In this document: positions 26,882-36,076 of the stretch, piece by piece | Numbering within the stretch: position 1 is the stretch's first letter | How the letters are laid out: the number at the start of each line of letters is the position of its first letter | Assembly (NCBI RefSeq): GCF_005876985.1 | Contig: NZ_VAHD01000001.1 | Coordinates: 1,178,001-1,242,000, forward strand | Direction of reading: 5' to 3' | DNA: 64,000 bases | Source: Rhodoferax bucti | GTDB taxonomy: Bacteria > Pseudomonadota > Gammaproteobacteria > Burkholderiales > Burkholderiaceae_C | Position numbers and translations under genes: made by a program | The notes under the pieces: model-generated | Database searches by the model: none | The model's input: the letters and a program-made list of their open reading frames with translations, nothing else | What the model was told of the DNA's origin: nothing

Positions 26882-27274
26882 TTAGTGCAGCGTGCGCGGG
26901 CCACCCGCGTCGCTCAGGGCGTCCAGCACAAACATGGGAATGTCGGTGTCAAACTTTTCACCGTCCTCGGCCACGCAGAAAAAGCTGCCGTGCATGGTGC
27001 CGGTGGGGGTGCGCAAGCGGGTGCCGCTGGTGTATTCAAACGCTTGCCCGGGTTTGAGCAGGGGTTGCTGGCCTACCACGCCCAGGCCTTTGACGCGTTC
27101 GGTGTGGCCGTTGGCGTCATTCACATTCCAGGTGCGGGAGATCAATTGCGCCGTCACATCGCCGATATTGGTAATGGTGATGGTGTACGCGAACACATAC
27201 AGATCGTCCGCCGGTGCGGACTGGTCCGCCAGATATTGGGGTTTGACTTCCACCAGAAATGCGTATTTGGCCAT
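26882..27274 (-). CDS. apaG: ApaG (Co2+/Mg2+ efflux-associated) protein
   Basis: 130 aa, the usual length. ApaG/DUF525 immunoglobulin-like fold with conserved [32 protein letters not shown], and [22 protein letters not shown]. The biochemical role is poorly defined; mutants of homologues affect cobalt resistance and magnesium efflux. First gene of the apaG - Gcr - thiL operon, divergent from rpe with 79 bp between the starts. Confidence 0.95.
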   Translation of the reverse strand: MAKYAFLVEVKPQYLADQSAPADDLYVFAYTITITNIGDVTAQLISRTWNVNDANGHTERVKGLGVVGQQPLLKPGQAFEYTSGTRLRTPTGTMHGSFFCVAEDGEKFDTDIPMFVLDALSDAGGPRTLH

Positions 27275-27353
27275 TGGGCAATGCTACCTGCGAAAATGTG
27301 CAATTCGAAATACCCCCACAAACCCGAAACCCCACCCTCTGGACGTCGTTGTC

Positions 27354-28031
27354 ATGATCTACCGCATTGCCCCCTCCATCCTCTCCGCCGACTTTGCCCG
27401 CCTGGGCGAGGAAGTGAAAAACGTGATCGCCGCGGGTGCGGACTGGATCCACTTTGATGTGATGGACAACCACTATGTGCCCAACCTGACCTTCGGCCCC
27501 ATGATTTGCAGCGCCTTGAAGCCCCATGCCAAGACCGCCGAAGGCGTGGCCGTGCCGATTGATGTGCACTTGATGATTTCGCCGGTGGACGCCTTGGCGG
27601 CCAGCTTTGCGGAAGCGGGTGCGGACTACATCAGCTTTCATCCCGATGCCTCGGGCCATGTGCACCGCAGCGTGCAGGCTATCAAGAGCAAGGGTGTGAA
27701 GGCCGGCCTGGTGTTCAACCCCGCCGAGCCGCTGGATGTGCTGGACTGGGTGATTGACGACATCGACCTCATCCTCATCATGAGCGTGAACCCCGGTTTT
27801 GGCGGACAGAGCTTTATTGACTCGGCCCTGCGCAAGATCGAGGCGGTGCGCAAGCGCATTGATGCCAGCGGCAAAGACATCCGCCTGGAGGTGGATGGCG
27901 GCATCAAGACCGACAACATCCGCCGCGTAGCCGATGCGGGTGCCGACACCTTTGTGGCCGGCAGCGCCATCTTCGGCAAGCCGGACTACAAGGCGGTGGT
28001 GGACGCCATGCGCGTGGCACTGGCGGCCTGA
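27354..28031 (+). CDS. rpe: Ribulose-phosphate 3-epimerase
   Basis: 225 aa from the ATG at 27354 ([20 protein letters not shown]). Interconverts ribulose 5-phosphate and xylulose 5-phosphate in the pentose-phosphate/Calvin pathways. TIM-barrel motifs with metal-binding residues: [42 protein letters not shown], and LEVDGGI. Full length. Followed after 29 bp by the GGDEF-EAL gene and then gph. Confidence 0.95.
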   Translation: MIYRIAPSILSADFARLGEEVKNVIAAGADWIHFDVMDNHYVPNLTFGPMICSALKPHAKTAEGVAVPIDVHLMISPVDALAASFAEAGADYISFHPDASGHVHRSVQAIKSKGVKAGLVFNPAEPLDVLDWVIDDIDLILIMSVNPGFGGQSFIDSALRKIEAVRKRIDASGKDIRLEVDGGIKTDNIRRVADAGADTFVAGSAIFGKPDYKAVVDAMRVALAA

Positions 28032-28060
28032 GCCACCTTCACCCCCAAGCCCTGACACCG

Positions 28061-30874
28061 GTGACCGATTTGGACACCCCCGCCCCCTGGACCGATCGGG
28101 TCCGGCACTATCTGAGCGGCACCTGGATGGATGGGCGCAGCACGCACCAGCGGGTGCGGCTGGCCATGTACGGGGTGCTGCTGTTGCTGGTGGCTTTGGG
28201 GGTGTTGCGGGGCGTTTTGTCGCAGCAATGGCAGGAGGACCGCCAGCTCGATATCGAGGTGCTGGAGTCCATCAGCGAGCAGCGCCTGCTCGCGCAGCAC
28301 CTGGGCCTGCGGGTGCAGCAGTTGCAGAACACCGCAGTCGGGCCGGCGCAGCTGGCGGTGGTGCGGGCCTCGGGCCGCAGTTTGCAGCAGGAATCTGCCC
28401 GGCTGGATGCGCTGGTGACGCTGCAAGCCGGGCGTGCGCCCCTGTCATCGGTCGCAGCACTCAGCGGCTTGCAGGAGTGGCGCGACAGCCGTGAGGCGCT
28501 ATGGCCCCGCTTGGAGGCCTTGCTGGCAGTGGCGCCCGGCGAGCGGGCCGAGGCGCAGGCGCGGGTGTTGGACTTGCAGGCCGCACTGCAGCGGGCCGAA
28601 ATGGCCGTGGCGGCGCTCACCCAGTCGCTCAACACCGACATGGAGCAGCGCAGCCGGCGCCTGGTGACCGCCATCTGGGGCATTGTGGGCGGCATCGTGT
28701 TGTTGGCGCTGCTGCTGGCCTTGGCGGTGGTGGAGCCCACGGCCCGCGCTGTGCGCCGCCAGCACGGTGTGCTGTCACAGCAGGCCGACCGGCTCAAGCG
28801 CCTGGCCATGGTGGCCGAACTCAGCTCCAATGCAATTGCCATCACCGATGGCGCCCACCGGGTGGTGTGGGTGAACCAGACGTTTAGCGACCTCACCGGC
28901 TACTCGCAGCGCATGGCGCGCAGCCGCCGCATCGGTACCTTGCTCAAGGCCCGCAGTGCGGACCCCACCCACTTCACCGAATTCACCGAGGCCCTGGCGC
29001 GGGGCGAGGGCATCAAGCGCGAAGTGCGGGTGGTCACCCGCAATACCGAGCTGGGCTGGGTGCTGGTGGACATGCAGCCCATCCGCGAGCCGGATGGCAG
29101 CATGTCGGGCTGGGCATTTGTGGCGACCGACTTGACCGAAGTGCGCTCCCAGCAGGAGATGTTGTCGCTGGCCGTGTCGGGCGCCGGCCTGGGTATCTGG
29201 CACTGGGACCTGGTGTCGGACACCGTGGGGTGGAACGAGCGCATGGAGCACATGCTGGGCTACCCGACCGGCAGTTTGACGCCCCGCTCTGCCACCTGGG
29301 CCCAGCTGGTGCACCCGGATGACCTGCCGGCTTGGACCGACTCCATGCGCCAGCACTTGCGGGATGAAACTCGGGAGCACCGCATTTCGGTGCGGCTGCG
29401 CCAGCACTCCGGCCGCTGGGTCTGGATTTTGTTTGCCGGCCGCGCGGCAGACCGGACGGTGCAGGGGCGGGTGCTGCGCTTGGCCGGTGTGGCGATGGAT
29501 GTGAATGCCCAAAAAACGCTGGAGCAGCAGCTGCGCACCGCTGCCCGCACCGATGACCTGACGGCCTTGCCCAACCGGGCGGTGATGCTGGAAATGATCC
29601 GCGCAGCCATCGCCCGACGCAGCGTGGAGCCGGGCTACCACTTCGCGGTGCTGTTCATGGACTTTGACCGCTTCAAGCAGGTCAACGACACTCTGGGCCA
29701 CACCGTGGGCGATGCGCTGCTGCGGCAGATCGCCCGCCGCCTGGAAGACAGCCTGCGCCCCGGCGATGCGCTGGCCCACGGCGGTGACTTCGACAAAGTG
29801 GCCGCCCGCATCGGTGGCGATGAGTTTGTGGTGCTGCTTGACAACATCCGGGGCGATCTGGATGCGATCCATGTGGCCTCCCGCCTGCTCGATGTGCTCT
29901 CGGCCCCCTACCTGGTGGAGACGCACCGGGTCAGCTCGACGGTGAGCATCGGCATTGTGAGCAGCATCCATGTGGAGTCCGATGCCGACAGCGTGCTGCG
30001 CGACGCCGACATTGCCATGTACGAAGCCAAACGCACCGGCCGCGCCCGGTATGTGATGTTTGAGCCCGGCATGCGGTCGCAGGTGAACGACTCGGTATCG
30101 CTCGAAAACGACCTGCGCGATGCGCTGGCCCAGGGCGAAATGCATGTGGTTTTTCAACCGCTGGTGCATTTGCCGGGGTACGCGCTGGCCGGCATGGAGG
30201 CGCTGGTGCGCTGGCGCCACCCGGTGCGGGGCGCGGTGTCGCCGGTGGACTTTATTCCGCTGGCCGAGGCCTGTGGCGTGATCGGGGCACTCGGGCAGTT
30301 TGTGCTGCTGGAGTCTTGCCGCACCTTTGAGATGCTGCAGCAAACCCTGGGGCCTTTGGCACCGCCGACCTTGTCGGTCAACCTGTCGCGTGCACAACTG
30401 CGTGAGCCGGGGCTGGTGGCGGATGTGCGCGATGCGCTGCGCACCTTCCAGATGGAGCCGCACCAGCTGGTGCTGGAAGTGACTGAGAGCCTGGCCGCCC
30501 AGGACGCCCAGGTGCACAGCACCTTGCAGGCGCTGCGGGCTATGGGGGTGGCCTTGGCGCTGGACGATTTCGGCACCGGCTACTCCTCGCTGTCCTGCCT
30601 GCACGAGCTGCCGGTGCATGCGGTCAAGATTGACAAATCCTTCATCAACCAGCTGGGCGATAGCCAATACCACCGCGTGCTGGTGGAAGCCACACTGCGG
30701 GTTGCTCAGACACTGGATTTGGGCACCGTGGCCGAAGGCATTGAGACCCGCGAGCAGGCCGAAATGGTGGCCGGCATGGGCTGCTCCAAAGGGCAGGGCT
30801 ACTGGTTCGGCCGGCCTATGGACGCTGCCGCCCTGGTGGCCTGGGTACAGCAACGCAATACGGATACCGCATGA
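28061..30874 (+). CDS. Membrane PAS-GGDEF-EAL protein (diguanylate cyclase/phosphodiesterase)
   Basis: 937 aa, GTG start at 28061. Two membrane segments (about 33-55 and 205-225) flank a helical periplasmic domain. PAS1 is about 245-355, PAS2 about 365-485, GGDEF about 490-665, and EAL about 680-930. The GGDEF motif ARIGGDEFVVLL is intact, but the RxxD inhibitory site is not seen (HGGD at its position). The EAL site looks complete: MEALVRW, SVNLSRAQL, LEVTES, ALDDFGTGYSSL, VKIDKSF and VAEGIETREQ. Both activities are therefore possible. Its stop overlaps the gph start (ATGA), placing c-di-GMP signalling inside the rpe-gph operon. Confidence 0.92.
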   Translation: MTDLDTPAPWTDRVRHYLSGTWMDGRSTHQRVRLAMYGVLLLLVALGVLRGVLSQQWQEDRQLDIEVLESISEQRLLAQHLGLRVQQLQNTAVGPAQLAVVRASGRSLQQESARLDALVTLQAGRAPLSSVAALSGLQEWRDSREALWPRLEALLAVAPGERAEAQARVLDLQAALQRAEMAVAALTQSLNTDMEQRSRRLVTAIWGIVGGIVLLALLLALAVVEPTARAVRRQHGVLSQQADRLKRLAMVAELSSNAIAITDGAHRVVWVNQTFSDLTGYSQRMARSRRIGTLLKARSADPTHFTEFTEALARGEGIKREVRVVTRNTELGWVLVDMQPIREPDGSMSGWAFVATDLTEVRSQQEMLSLAVSGAGLGIWHWDLVSDTVGWNERMEHMLGYPTGSLTPRSATWAQLVHPDDLPAWTDSMRQHLRDETREHRISVRLRQHSGRWVWILFAGRAADRTVQGRVLRLAGVAMDVNAQKTLEQQLRTAARTDDLTALPNRAVMLEMIRAAIARRSVEPGYHFAVLFMDFDRFKQVNDTLGHTVGDALLRQIARRLEDSLRPGDALAHGGDFDKVAARIGGDEFVVLLDNIRGDLDAIHVASRLLDVLSAPYLVETHRVSSTVSIGIVSSIHVESDADSVLRDADIAMYEAKRTGRARYVMFEPGMRSQVNDSVSLENDLRDALAQGEMHVVFQPLVHLPGYALAGMEALVRWRHPVRGAVSPVDFIPLAEACGVIGALGQFVLLESCRTFEMLQQTLGPLAPPTLSVNLSRAQLREPGLVADVRDALRTFQMEPHQLVLEVTESLAAQDAQVHSTLQALRAMGVALALDDFGTGYSSLSCLHELPVHAVKIDKSFINQLGDSQYHRVLVEATLRVAQTLDLGTVAEGIETREQAEMVAGMGCSKGQGYWFGRPMDAAALVAWVQQRNTDTA

Positions 30875-31581
30875 CTTTGACGACACACACGCCCTGGCGG
30901 CGACAGGATTGGGACGCGATCATCGTGGACCTGGACGGCACCATGGTCGATACCCTGGGCGATTTTGTACAGGCCTTGCAGCGCATGCTGGGGGATTTGC
31001 CCGAGCCTTATGCCTCGTATGTGCTGGACAAGGACCTGGTCGAGCGCTGCGTGGGCAAAGGCTCTGAACACTTGATAAAAAGCGTGCTAGCGCACATCCA
31101 GCCTGCGCCAGCAGCTATGGAAAATGTAGCGCTTTACGAATCGGCCTGGGCCAGCTACCAGCGCCACTACCCCGCGGTGAATGGCCGCTTTTCAGCGGTG
31201 TACCCTGGTGTGGTCGCCGGGCTGGACGCCTGGTACCGCGCCGGGCTGCCCCTGGTGTGTGTCACCAACAAGCCCACGACCTTTGCCCGGGCGCTGCTGG
31301 CAGACAAGGGCTTGGCGTCGTATTTCGGGCTGGTGGTGGGTGGGGACGCCGTGGCCCGCAAGAAGCCGGACCCTATGCCGCTGCTGCATGCCTGCGAGCA
31401 ACTGGGGGTGCAGCCCGCTCGCACGCTCATGGTGGGCGACTCCAGCAACGACGCCCAGGCGGCGCGCGCCGCAGGTTGCCCGGTGTTGCTGGTGAGCTAT
31501 GGCTACAACCATGGCGAGCCGATCCGCGCGGTGGATGCGGACGCCTACGTGGACAGCTTGGCCGAGCTGCAGTTCGCTTAA
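30871..31581 (+). CDS. gph: Phosphoglycolate phosphatase (HAD superfamily)
   Basis: 236 aa. HAD motifs: [36 protein letters not shown], and [18 protein letters not shown]. Dephosphorylates 2-phosphoglycolate; the rpe-gph pairing is typical of proteobacteria. The cap region peptide [20 protein letters not shown] is encoded by a copy of the dispersed repeat. The ATG overlaps the upstream stop. The 3' end overlaps the convergent chemoreceptor gene by 4 nt. Confidence 0.92.
   Translation: MTLTTHTPWRRQDWDAIIVDLDGTMVDTLGDFVQALQRMLGDLPEPYASYVLDKDLVERCVGKGSEHLIKSVLAHIQPAPAAMENVALYESAWASYQRHYPAVNGRFSAVYPGVVAGLDAWYRAGLPLVCVTNKPTTFARALLADKGLASYFGLVVGGDAVARKKPDPMPLLHACEQLGVQPARTLMVGDSSNDAQAARAAGCPVLLVSYGYNHGEPIRAVDADAYVDSLAELQFA
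31072..31131 (-). repeat. Dispersed palindromic repeat, copy inside gph
   Basis: Minus strand reads cgctacattttccATAGCTG, CTgGCGCA, spacer ggctggatgt, GCGCTAGc, then cgctttttatcaa. Here the consensus strand is antisense to the host gene, which stays open. Confidence 0.6.
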
Positions 31582-33377
31582 AAGGTTTCCCAATCGTCGT
31601 CACCCCCGGCGGGCGTGGCGCGGCTGCTGGTTTTGGGCGCACTGGCAAAGGACTCTGCAGCCGGCGCTGCGCCGGGGCTGGTCGCCGTGGTGCGGCGCTC
31701 TGGCCCGGCAAAGTTTGTCAGCTTCGGTGGGTTGGCCCGCACCGCCGCTTTGGGCAGCGGCGTGGTGAGTTGGGTGCTGCCGGCTGCGCTGCCCATGGGG
31801 GCGCTGGCTTTCGGCGGCGGGGTGTGGGGGCGGTTGCTGTGGCCTTCGTCCCCCAGCTTGAACACCGCCACCACCTGCACCAAGTCATTCGCCTGACTCT
31901 TCAAGCTGCTGGCCGCCGCCGCCATTTCCTCCACCAAGGCCGCGTTCTGCTGCGTGGTCTGGTCCATGGACGTCACCGCTTCACCGACTTGAGACACACC
32001 TGCGCTTTGCTCTGAGCTAGCGGCGCTGATTTCTCCCATGATGTCGGTGACTCTGCGGATGCTGCTGACGACTTCGGTCATGGTTTCACCGGCTTTGTCT
32101 ACCAGACTGCTGCCCTGCTCTACCCGCTCCACGCTGGCGTTGATCAGGGTTTTGATTTCTTTGGCGGCTTCGGCAGAGCGTCCTGCCAGAGAGCGAACTT
32201 CAGAGGCTACGACGGCAAAGCCCCTGCCTTGTTCACCCGCCCGTGCGGCTTCTACCGCTGCATTGAGGGCTAGGATGTTGGTTTGGAAGGCAATTCCATC
32301 AATGACGCTGATGATGTCTGCAATCTTGCGGCTGCTCTCGTTGATGCCTTTCATGGTCTCCACGACCTGGCTGACCACTTCTCCGCCTTGAATCGCCACG
32401 GTTGAGGCATTCATGGCGAGTTGGTTGGCTTGGCGGGCGGAGTCGGCGTTTTGTTTGACGGTGGAGCCGAGTTCTTCCATGCTCGCTGCGGTTTCTTCCA
32501 GGGCGCTGGCTTGTTGTTCGGTACGGGCCGAGAGGTCGTTATTGCCTTGGGCGATTTCGGCGCTGGCGGTGGCGACCGCATCCGCGCTGGATTTCACCGC
32601 GCGCACCGTGCGGCCGAAGCTGGCCTGCATTTGCTCCATGGACTGGAGCAGCTGCACCGTCTCGTCACTGCCGGCGGGGTGGATGCGGGTGTGCAAATGG
32701 CCATCGGCCAGTGCGTTGGCAATGTCGGCAGCGTGTGCGATGGGGTGCGACAGCTCTTTGGCCAAAAAGATGGCGCCAGCCACCAGCAGCAGGGTGGAAA
32801 TCACCCAGGCCACCAGGACCTGGATCTTGGAGCTGCGCACCTTGTCCTGCGAGAGTTTGCGCGTTTCCTCCACACTTTTTTCAATCGCATCGGCCTGGGC
32901 GCCCATCTGTTTTTCCAGCTTGGCGAAGGCCTCCTGAAAGCTGTCGATCGTGGCGCCGGCTTCAATCAGGTCTTTGGCCGCCATCTCCTGGGCCTTTTTG
33001 CCGTGGGCGATGTAGTCGGTCACCATGGGCTTGGTGGTTTGCAGCAGCGCCTTTACCTCCGGGGGGAGTGGCTTATCTTCCAGCTCCCGAATGGCGTCTT
33101 CAAAGGCTTTGGCATGGGTCTGCAGGTCTTTGCTGGCTTCGGCCATTTGGTCGGCATTCTGGGTGCTGGCGCCTTGCACCAGCAGCAGCACATCGCCCCG
33201 GATGGCGTCGTGCATCATGTCGGCGTCCTGGCTGCTGCGCAGCGCGTTGGACATGAGCTCGGAGTCGGCAATGGCGTCTGCCAGGTGCGCGGTTTGCAAC
33301 AAGCCGATACCGCCGACCAAGGCCGAGGCCACGATGCCGACCAGCCCGAGTGCGACGATTTGGTGCTTGAGTTTCAT
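31578..33377 (-). CDS. Methyl-accepting chemotaxis protein with C-terminal CheR-tether-like pentapeptide
   Basis: 599 aa. TM1 about 8-30, a helical-bundle periplasmic domain about 31-185, TM2 about 187-207 ([19 protein letters not shown]), HAMP, then the signalling domain with tip [22 protein letters not shown]. After the signalling domain comes an about 80-residue Pro/Ala/Ser-rich flexible linker ending DDDWETF. WETF-type C-termini are the docking site of CheR and CheB in high-abundance enteric receptors. The other two receptors in the window lack it. Ligand unknown. It follows the other receptor gene by 44 bp. Confidence 0.93.
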   Translation of the reverse strand: MKLKHQIVALGLVGIVASALVGGIGLLQTAHLADAIADSELMSNALRSSQDADMMHDAIRGDVLLLVQGASTQNADQMAEASKDLQTHAKAFEDAIRELEDKPLPPEVKALLQTTKPMVTDYIAHGKKAQEMAAKDLIEAGATIDSFQEAFAKLEKQMGAQADAIEKSVEETRKLSQDKVRSSKIQVLVAWVISTLLLVAGAIFLAKELSHPIAHAADIANALADGHLHTRIHPAGSDETVQLLQSMEQMQASFGRTVRAVKSSADAVATASAEIAQGNNDLSARTEQQASALEETAASMEELGSTVKQNADSARQANQLAMNASTVAIQGGEVVSQVVETMKGINESSRKIADIISVIDGIAFQTNILALNAAVEAARAGEQGRGFAVVASEVRSLAGRSAEAAKEIKTLINASVERVEQGSSLVDKAGETMTEVVSSIRRVTDIMGEISAASSEQSAGVSQVGEAVTSMDQTTQQNAALVEEMAAAASSLKSQANDLVQVVAVFKLGDEGHSNRPHTPPPKASAPMGSAAGSTQLTTPLPKAAVRANPPKLTNFAGPERRTTATSPGAAPAAESFASAPKTSSRATPAGGDDDWETF

Positions 33378-33421
33378 GAGGGTGTCTCTCGGGCTGTGGG
33401 TAATGCCAAATTATGCAAAGT

Positions 33422-34966
33422 TTAGGTTGCTGATGAAAATTTATTTGTTTTAAATACAGAAACCATTTCAACCAAATTTCGTGCCTGCTGCTTGAGGCCG
33501 GCCGCAGCGGCGGCCATTTCTTCCACCAAGGCCGCGTTTTGCTGGGTGGCCTGGTCAATGCGGGTGACGGCATCGCCCGCCTGGGATACGCCAATGCTTT
33601 GTTCGCCGCTGGAGGTGCTGATCTCGCTGACCATGGCGCTCACTTCGCGGATCGCGTCCACCACTTCTTTCATGGTGTGGCCGGCTTGCGCGGCTTCGGC
33701 GCTACCACGCTCCACTTGCTCCACGCTGGAGCCGATGAGCCCCTTGATTTCTTTGGCCGCTTCTGCCGAGCGGCCGGCCAGCGAGCGCACTTCGCTGTCG
33801 ACCACCGCAAAGCCGCGCCCTTGCTCGCCCGCGCGAGCCGCCTCCACCGCCGCATTCAGCGCCAGGATGTTGGTTTGGAAGGCAATGCCGTCAATCACAC
33901 CGATGATTTCCGCAATCCGGCCGGAGGACTGGTGGATGCCGCCCATGGCGGCCACCACCCGGTCCACCACCTCGCCGCCCCGCACGGCTACTTGCGATGC
34001 GTTGCTGGCCACCTGGTTGGCGCGCACCGCGCTGTCGGCGCTGCGCCCTACGGTGGTGCCCAGCTCGTCCATCGACGCTGCGGCTTGCTGCAAGGCGGAG
34101 GCTTGTTGCTCGGTGCGGTTGGACAGGTCCTGGTTGCCTTGGGCGATTTCGGCACTGGCGTGCGACACGTTTTCTGCGCCTTCCCGTACCTGGTTGACCA
34201 GCTGCGAGAGGCTGTGCTGTATGGTTTGCAAAGAGCGCAGCAGGGCGGCGATTTCATCCCGCCCCTCGGCGCGCAGCGTCGTGGTGAGGTCCCCGCGCGA
34301 GACGAGGTCGGCCGCATGCACGGCCTCGCTCAAGGGCCGCACGATCTGCCGGCTCAGCCAGATGCTCCCGCCGAAGCCGATCAGGGTGACCGCCACCATC
34401 ACGCTATAGGCCAGCATGCTTCCGCGTGCGGCGAGGGCACTGGCCCCCTCGGAGGCGCGGGCCTCTTGCTCGGAGAGGTGCTTGCGCAGGTCTTGCAGCA
34501 GGGTGGCGGCTTCGCGGTCTTTGCCCCGGGCAGCTTTGTCGCCTGTGGCGAAATCTAGGTCGCTCGATTTGTAGGCCTCGAACGCAGTCTCATACCCTTT
34601 GGCGGCCGCACGCATGGCCTGGCTCAGTTTGGCGCTGGTGGCCTTGCCGGTTTCGTCAGCCATCTCCAGTGCGAGGGCATCAATGCCCTGAATGACTTTG
34701 GCCATTTCTTTCTGGTGGGCGGCCCAGTAGGTGTCGAGGTCTTTGGGGTTCTTTCCGCGCAGGAGCACGTTTTTCCACTCCTGGACGGCGACGGAGAACT
34801 GGCTGGAGATGTCGGCCGCTTTTTTGTTGGCGTCCACGTGATGCAGGACGTCGACCCGGTAGGTGCTGACTGCATGGTTGACGGTGGCAATCCCGAACAC
34901 CCCACCCACAAACAGCAGCGTTAATGCCAAGGCAAACGCCAACGGAAGTTTCAAGCTGAGTTTCAT
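33422..34966 (-). CDS. Methyl-accepting chemotaxis protein (4-helix-bundle sensor)
   Basis: 514 aa. TM1 about 8-30, a 4HB_MCP-type periplasmic bundle about 31-190, TM2 about 190-210 ([18 protein letters not shown]), HAMP, and a signalling domain with tip [22 protein letters not shown]. It ends [11 protein letters not shown], with no CheR pentapeptide. Domain layout parallels the downstream receptor and the signalling halves are closely alike, so the pair probably arose by duplication with divergence of the sensor. Upstream lies the terminator of the chalcone-isomerase-like gene. Confidence 0.93.
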   Translation of the reverse strand: MKLSLKLPLAFALALTLLFVGGVFGIATVNHAVSTYRVDVLHHVDANKKAADISSQFSVAVQEWKNVLLRGKNPKDLDTYWAAHQKEMAKVIQGIDALALEMADETGKATSAKLSQAMRAAAKGYETAFEAYKSSDLDFATGDKAARGKDREAATLLQDLRKHLSEQEARASEGASALAARGSMLAYSVMVAVTLIGFGGSIWLSRQIVRPLSEAVHAADLVSRGDLTTTLRAEGRDEIAALLRSLQTIQHSLSQLVNQVREGAENVSHASAEIAQGNQDLSNRTEQQASALQQAAASMDELGTTVGRSADSAVRANQVASNASQVAVRGGEVVDRVVAAMGGIHQSSGRIAEIIGVIDGIAFQTNILALNAAVEAARAGEQGRGFAVVDSEVRSLAGRSAEAAKEIKGLIGSSVEQVERGSAEAAQAGHTMKEVVDAIREVSAMVSEISTSSGEQSIGVSQAGDAVTRIDQATQQNAALVEEMAAAAAGLKQQARNLVEMVSVFKTNKFSSAT

Positions 34967-35046
34967 CCGAATCCCCTATTCAGTGTTTTTTGTGTACTCC
35001 GTGCGCGGCCCAATCTACATGGAAGCGCCGGGTTTGTCACTCGAGC

Positions 35047-35078
35047 AAAAAAAGGCCGGCATATCGCTATGCCGGCCT
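35047..35078 (-). terminator. Rho-independent terminator after the chalcone-isomerase-like gene
   Basis: Eleven-base-pair stem AGGCCGGCATA / TATGCCGGCCT with a 4-nt loop; on the minus strand it is followed by seven T residues. It isolates the upstream gene from the chemoreceptor pair. Confidence 0.92.
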
Positions 35079-35107
35079 GTGAGGCTTGGAGTAAACCGGA
35101 GATACGC

Positions 35108-35689
35108 TTATTTGCCGCCCAACATGGCTTCTTTGAGCTTGAAGTCGGCGGGTGAAGGGCCGAACCAGATAGACATGATGGCCTTGAAGAACTCAGGCTC
35201 CTTGAAGGGCTCGCCCTGCACCTTGCCTTTGGCGGTGATCACCATGCCGGTGTCGGGAATCCAGTCGAGGTGAATAACGTCGCCGGGCATCAGGGCCTTG
35301 TTGACGGTGAAGATGTCGCCCATGCGGATCAGGCCGGGCACCAGCTTGGACATTTCGTTCTTGGGCACGTTGTCCTCCACGCCGCGGGTGAGCAGCTTGC
35401 CGAAGGGGCCGGCCTCGATCTCGCGCAGAAACGTCATGCTCAGGCGCTTGGGGCCGGGGGCGGCCACGAGTTCTTCAAGGGAGGTGACTTTTTGTGTCGT
35501 GTGCAACTCGCCCACATACACCTTGAAAATGGCCTTGTAGCGGATGCCCGCGCCATTGAGCTGCAACTTGGTACCCGCGACCGTGATGTTGTCTTCCACC
35601 TTCACGCCATTGATGTCTTGTGCGGCCCCGGCCCCGGTGGCGGCGCATAAAGCAATCAAACCGGCGGCGAGGGCGTGGAACAGGGTCAT
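35108..35689 (-). CDS. Chalcone-isomerase-fold periplasmic protein
   Basis: 193 aa from the ATG at 35689 (MTLFHALAAGLIALCAATGAGAA), giving a clean signal peptide cleaved near residue 23. The rest matches the bacterial chalcone_isomerase-like family: VKVEDNITVAGTKLQLNGAG, IFKVYVGELHTTQ, LSMTFLREIEAGPFG, and FFKAIMSIWFG. Bacterial members are mostly lipid-binding or uncharacterised, so flavonoid isomerisation should not be assumed. A monocistronic unit between a palindromic promoter region and a strong terminator. Confidence 0.88.
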   Translation of the reverse strand: MTLFHALAAGLIALCAATGAGAAQDINGVKVEDNITVAGTKLQLNGAGIRYKAIFKVYVGELHTTQKVTSLEELVAAPGPKRLSMTFLREIEAGPFGKLLTRGVEDNVPKNEMSKLVPGLIRMGDIFTVNKALMPGDVIHLDWIPDTGMVITAKGKVQGEPFKEPEFFKAIMSIWFGPSPADFKLKEAMLGGK

Positions 35690-35703
35690 GGGATACCTTA
35701 AAA

Positions 35704-35715
35704 GAACGGTCGTTC
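35704..35715. promoter_or_regulatory. Palindrome GAACGGTCGTTC, candidate repressor site
   Basis: Perfect short palindrome 14-26 bp upstream of the chalcone-isomerase-like start, in the position of a promoter or ribosome-binding site. The sequence style is common among TetR-family operators; the regulator is not identified. Confidence 0.4.
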
Positions 35716-35744
35716 GTTTTTGAGAATGCTGGATTGTGCAGTCG

Positions 35745-35778
35745 CACCCGCAAAAGTGCATCAGGGTTTTTGCGGGTG
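35745..35778. promoter_or_regulatory. Long inverted repeat in the divergent promoter region
   Basis: Arms CACCCGCAAAA and TTTTGCGGGTG match perfectly over 11 bp with a 12-nt spacer. The T-run lies within the stem, so it is not an ordinary terminator. It sits between the chalcone-isomerase-like gene and the trp leader and may bind a regulator. Confidence 0.45.
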
Positions 35779-35827
35779 ACGTGCGAAGAGTGTGCGCCAG
35801 ACGGGGTCTGTTTGCTACACTGTGCCC

Positions 35828-35914
35828 ATGTTTATCCACCACATCAGCAGAACAGGTTTGAGCGACCGGGGAGCCTGGCCCTGGCGTACCTTGTCTGTTG
35901 TGCCTGGGCTCTGA
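35828..35914 (+). CDS. Candidate trp leader peptide (28 aa, Trp-Pro-Trp)
   Basis: ATG at 35828 to TGA at 35914, upstream of trpE. It contains the Trp-rich segment GAWPWRTL, with Trp codons at 35,876 and 35,882. A -10-like TACACT ends 7 nt before the ATG, so transcription could begin at the A of the ATG, giving a leaderless message like the trpL ORF of alphaproteobacteria. GAGCCTGG within the ORF can pair with CCTGGGCTC at its end. No compact terminator with a strong U-run is visible downstream, so attenuation is unproven. Confidence 0.35.
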   Translation: MFIHHISRTGLSDRGAWPWRTLSVVPGL

Positions 35915-36076
35915 TACCTGCCGGCCGCACCTAGCGGCTATCGCGCACGGTTTGTGAGCTTTGCGCGGTCAAGTGGCACGGATTCCCCTCCGATCTATTG
36001 CGCGCACCTTTTCCGGGTTTGAGGCCTCGCCTGCAAGCCCCCCGTGAATAGATTGTTTGAGAGGCGCAGCCCCCCG

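Larger units (their letters stand above)
35690..36076. other. 387-bp intergenic region between the chalcone-isomerase-like gene and trpE
   Basis: The only gene-free stretch above 300 bp in the window. From left to right it holds a short palindrome, an 11-bp-arm inverted repeat, a -10-like TACACT at 35,816-35,821, a candidate 28-codon leader ORF with two Trp codons, and several GC-rich short stems before trpE. No clear -35 hexamer is visible. Confidence 0.6.

Noticed and set aside
35942-36010. Classic intrinsic attenuator before trpE
   Set aside because: The possible stems are 6 bp with long loops, and only four T residues follow after two Cs; kept as a hypothesis in the leader finding but not annotated as a terminator.
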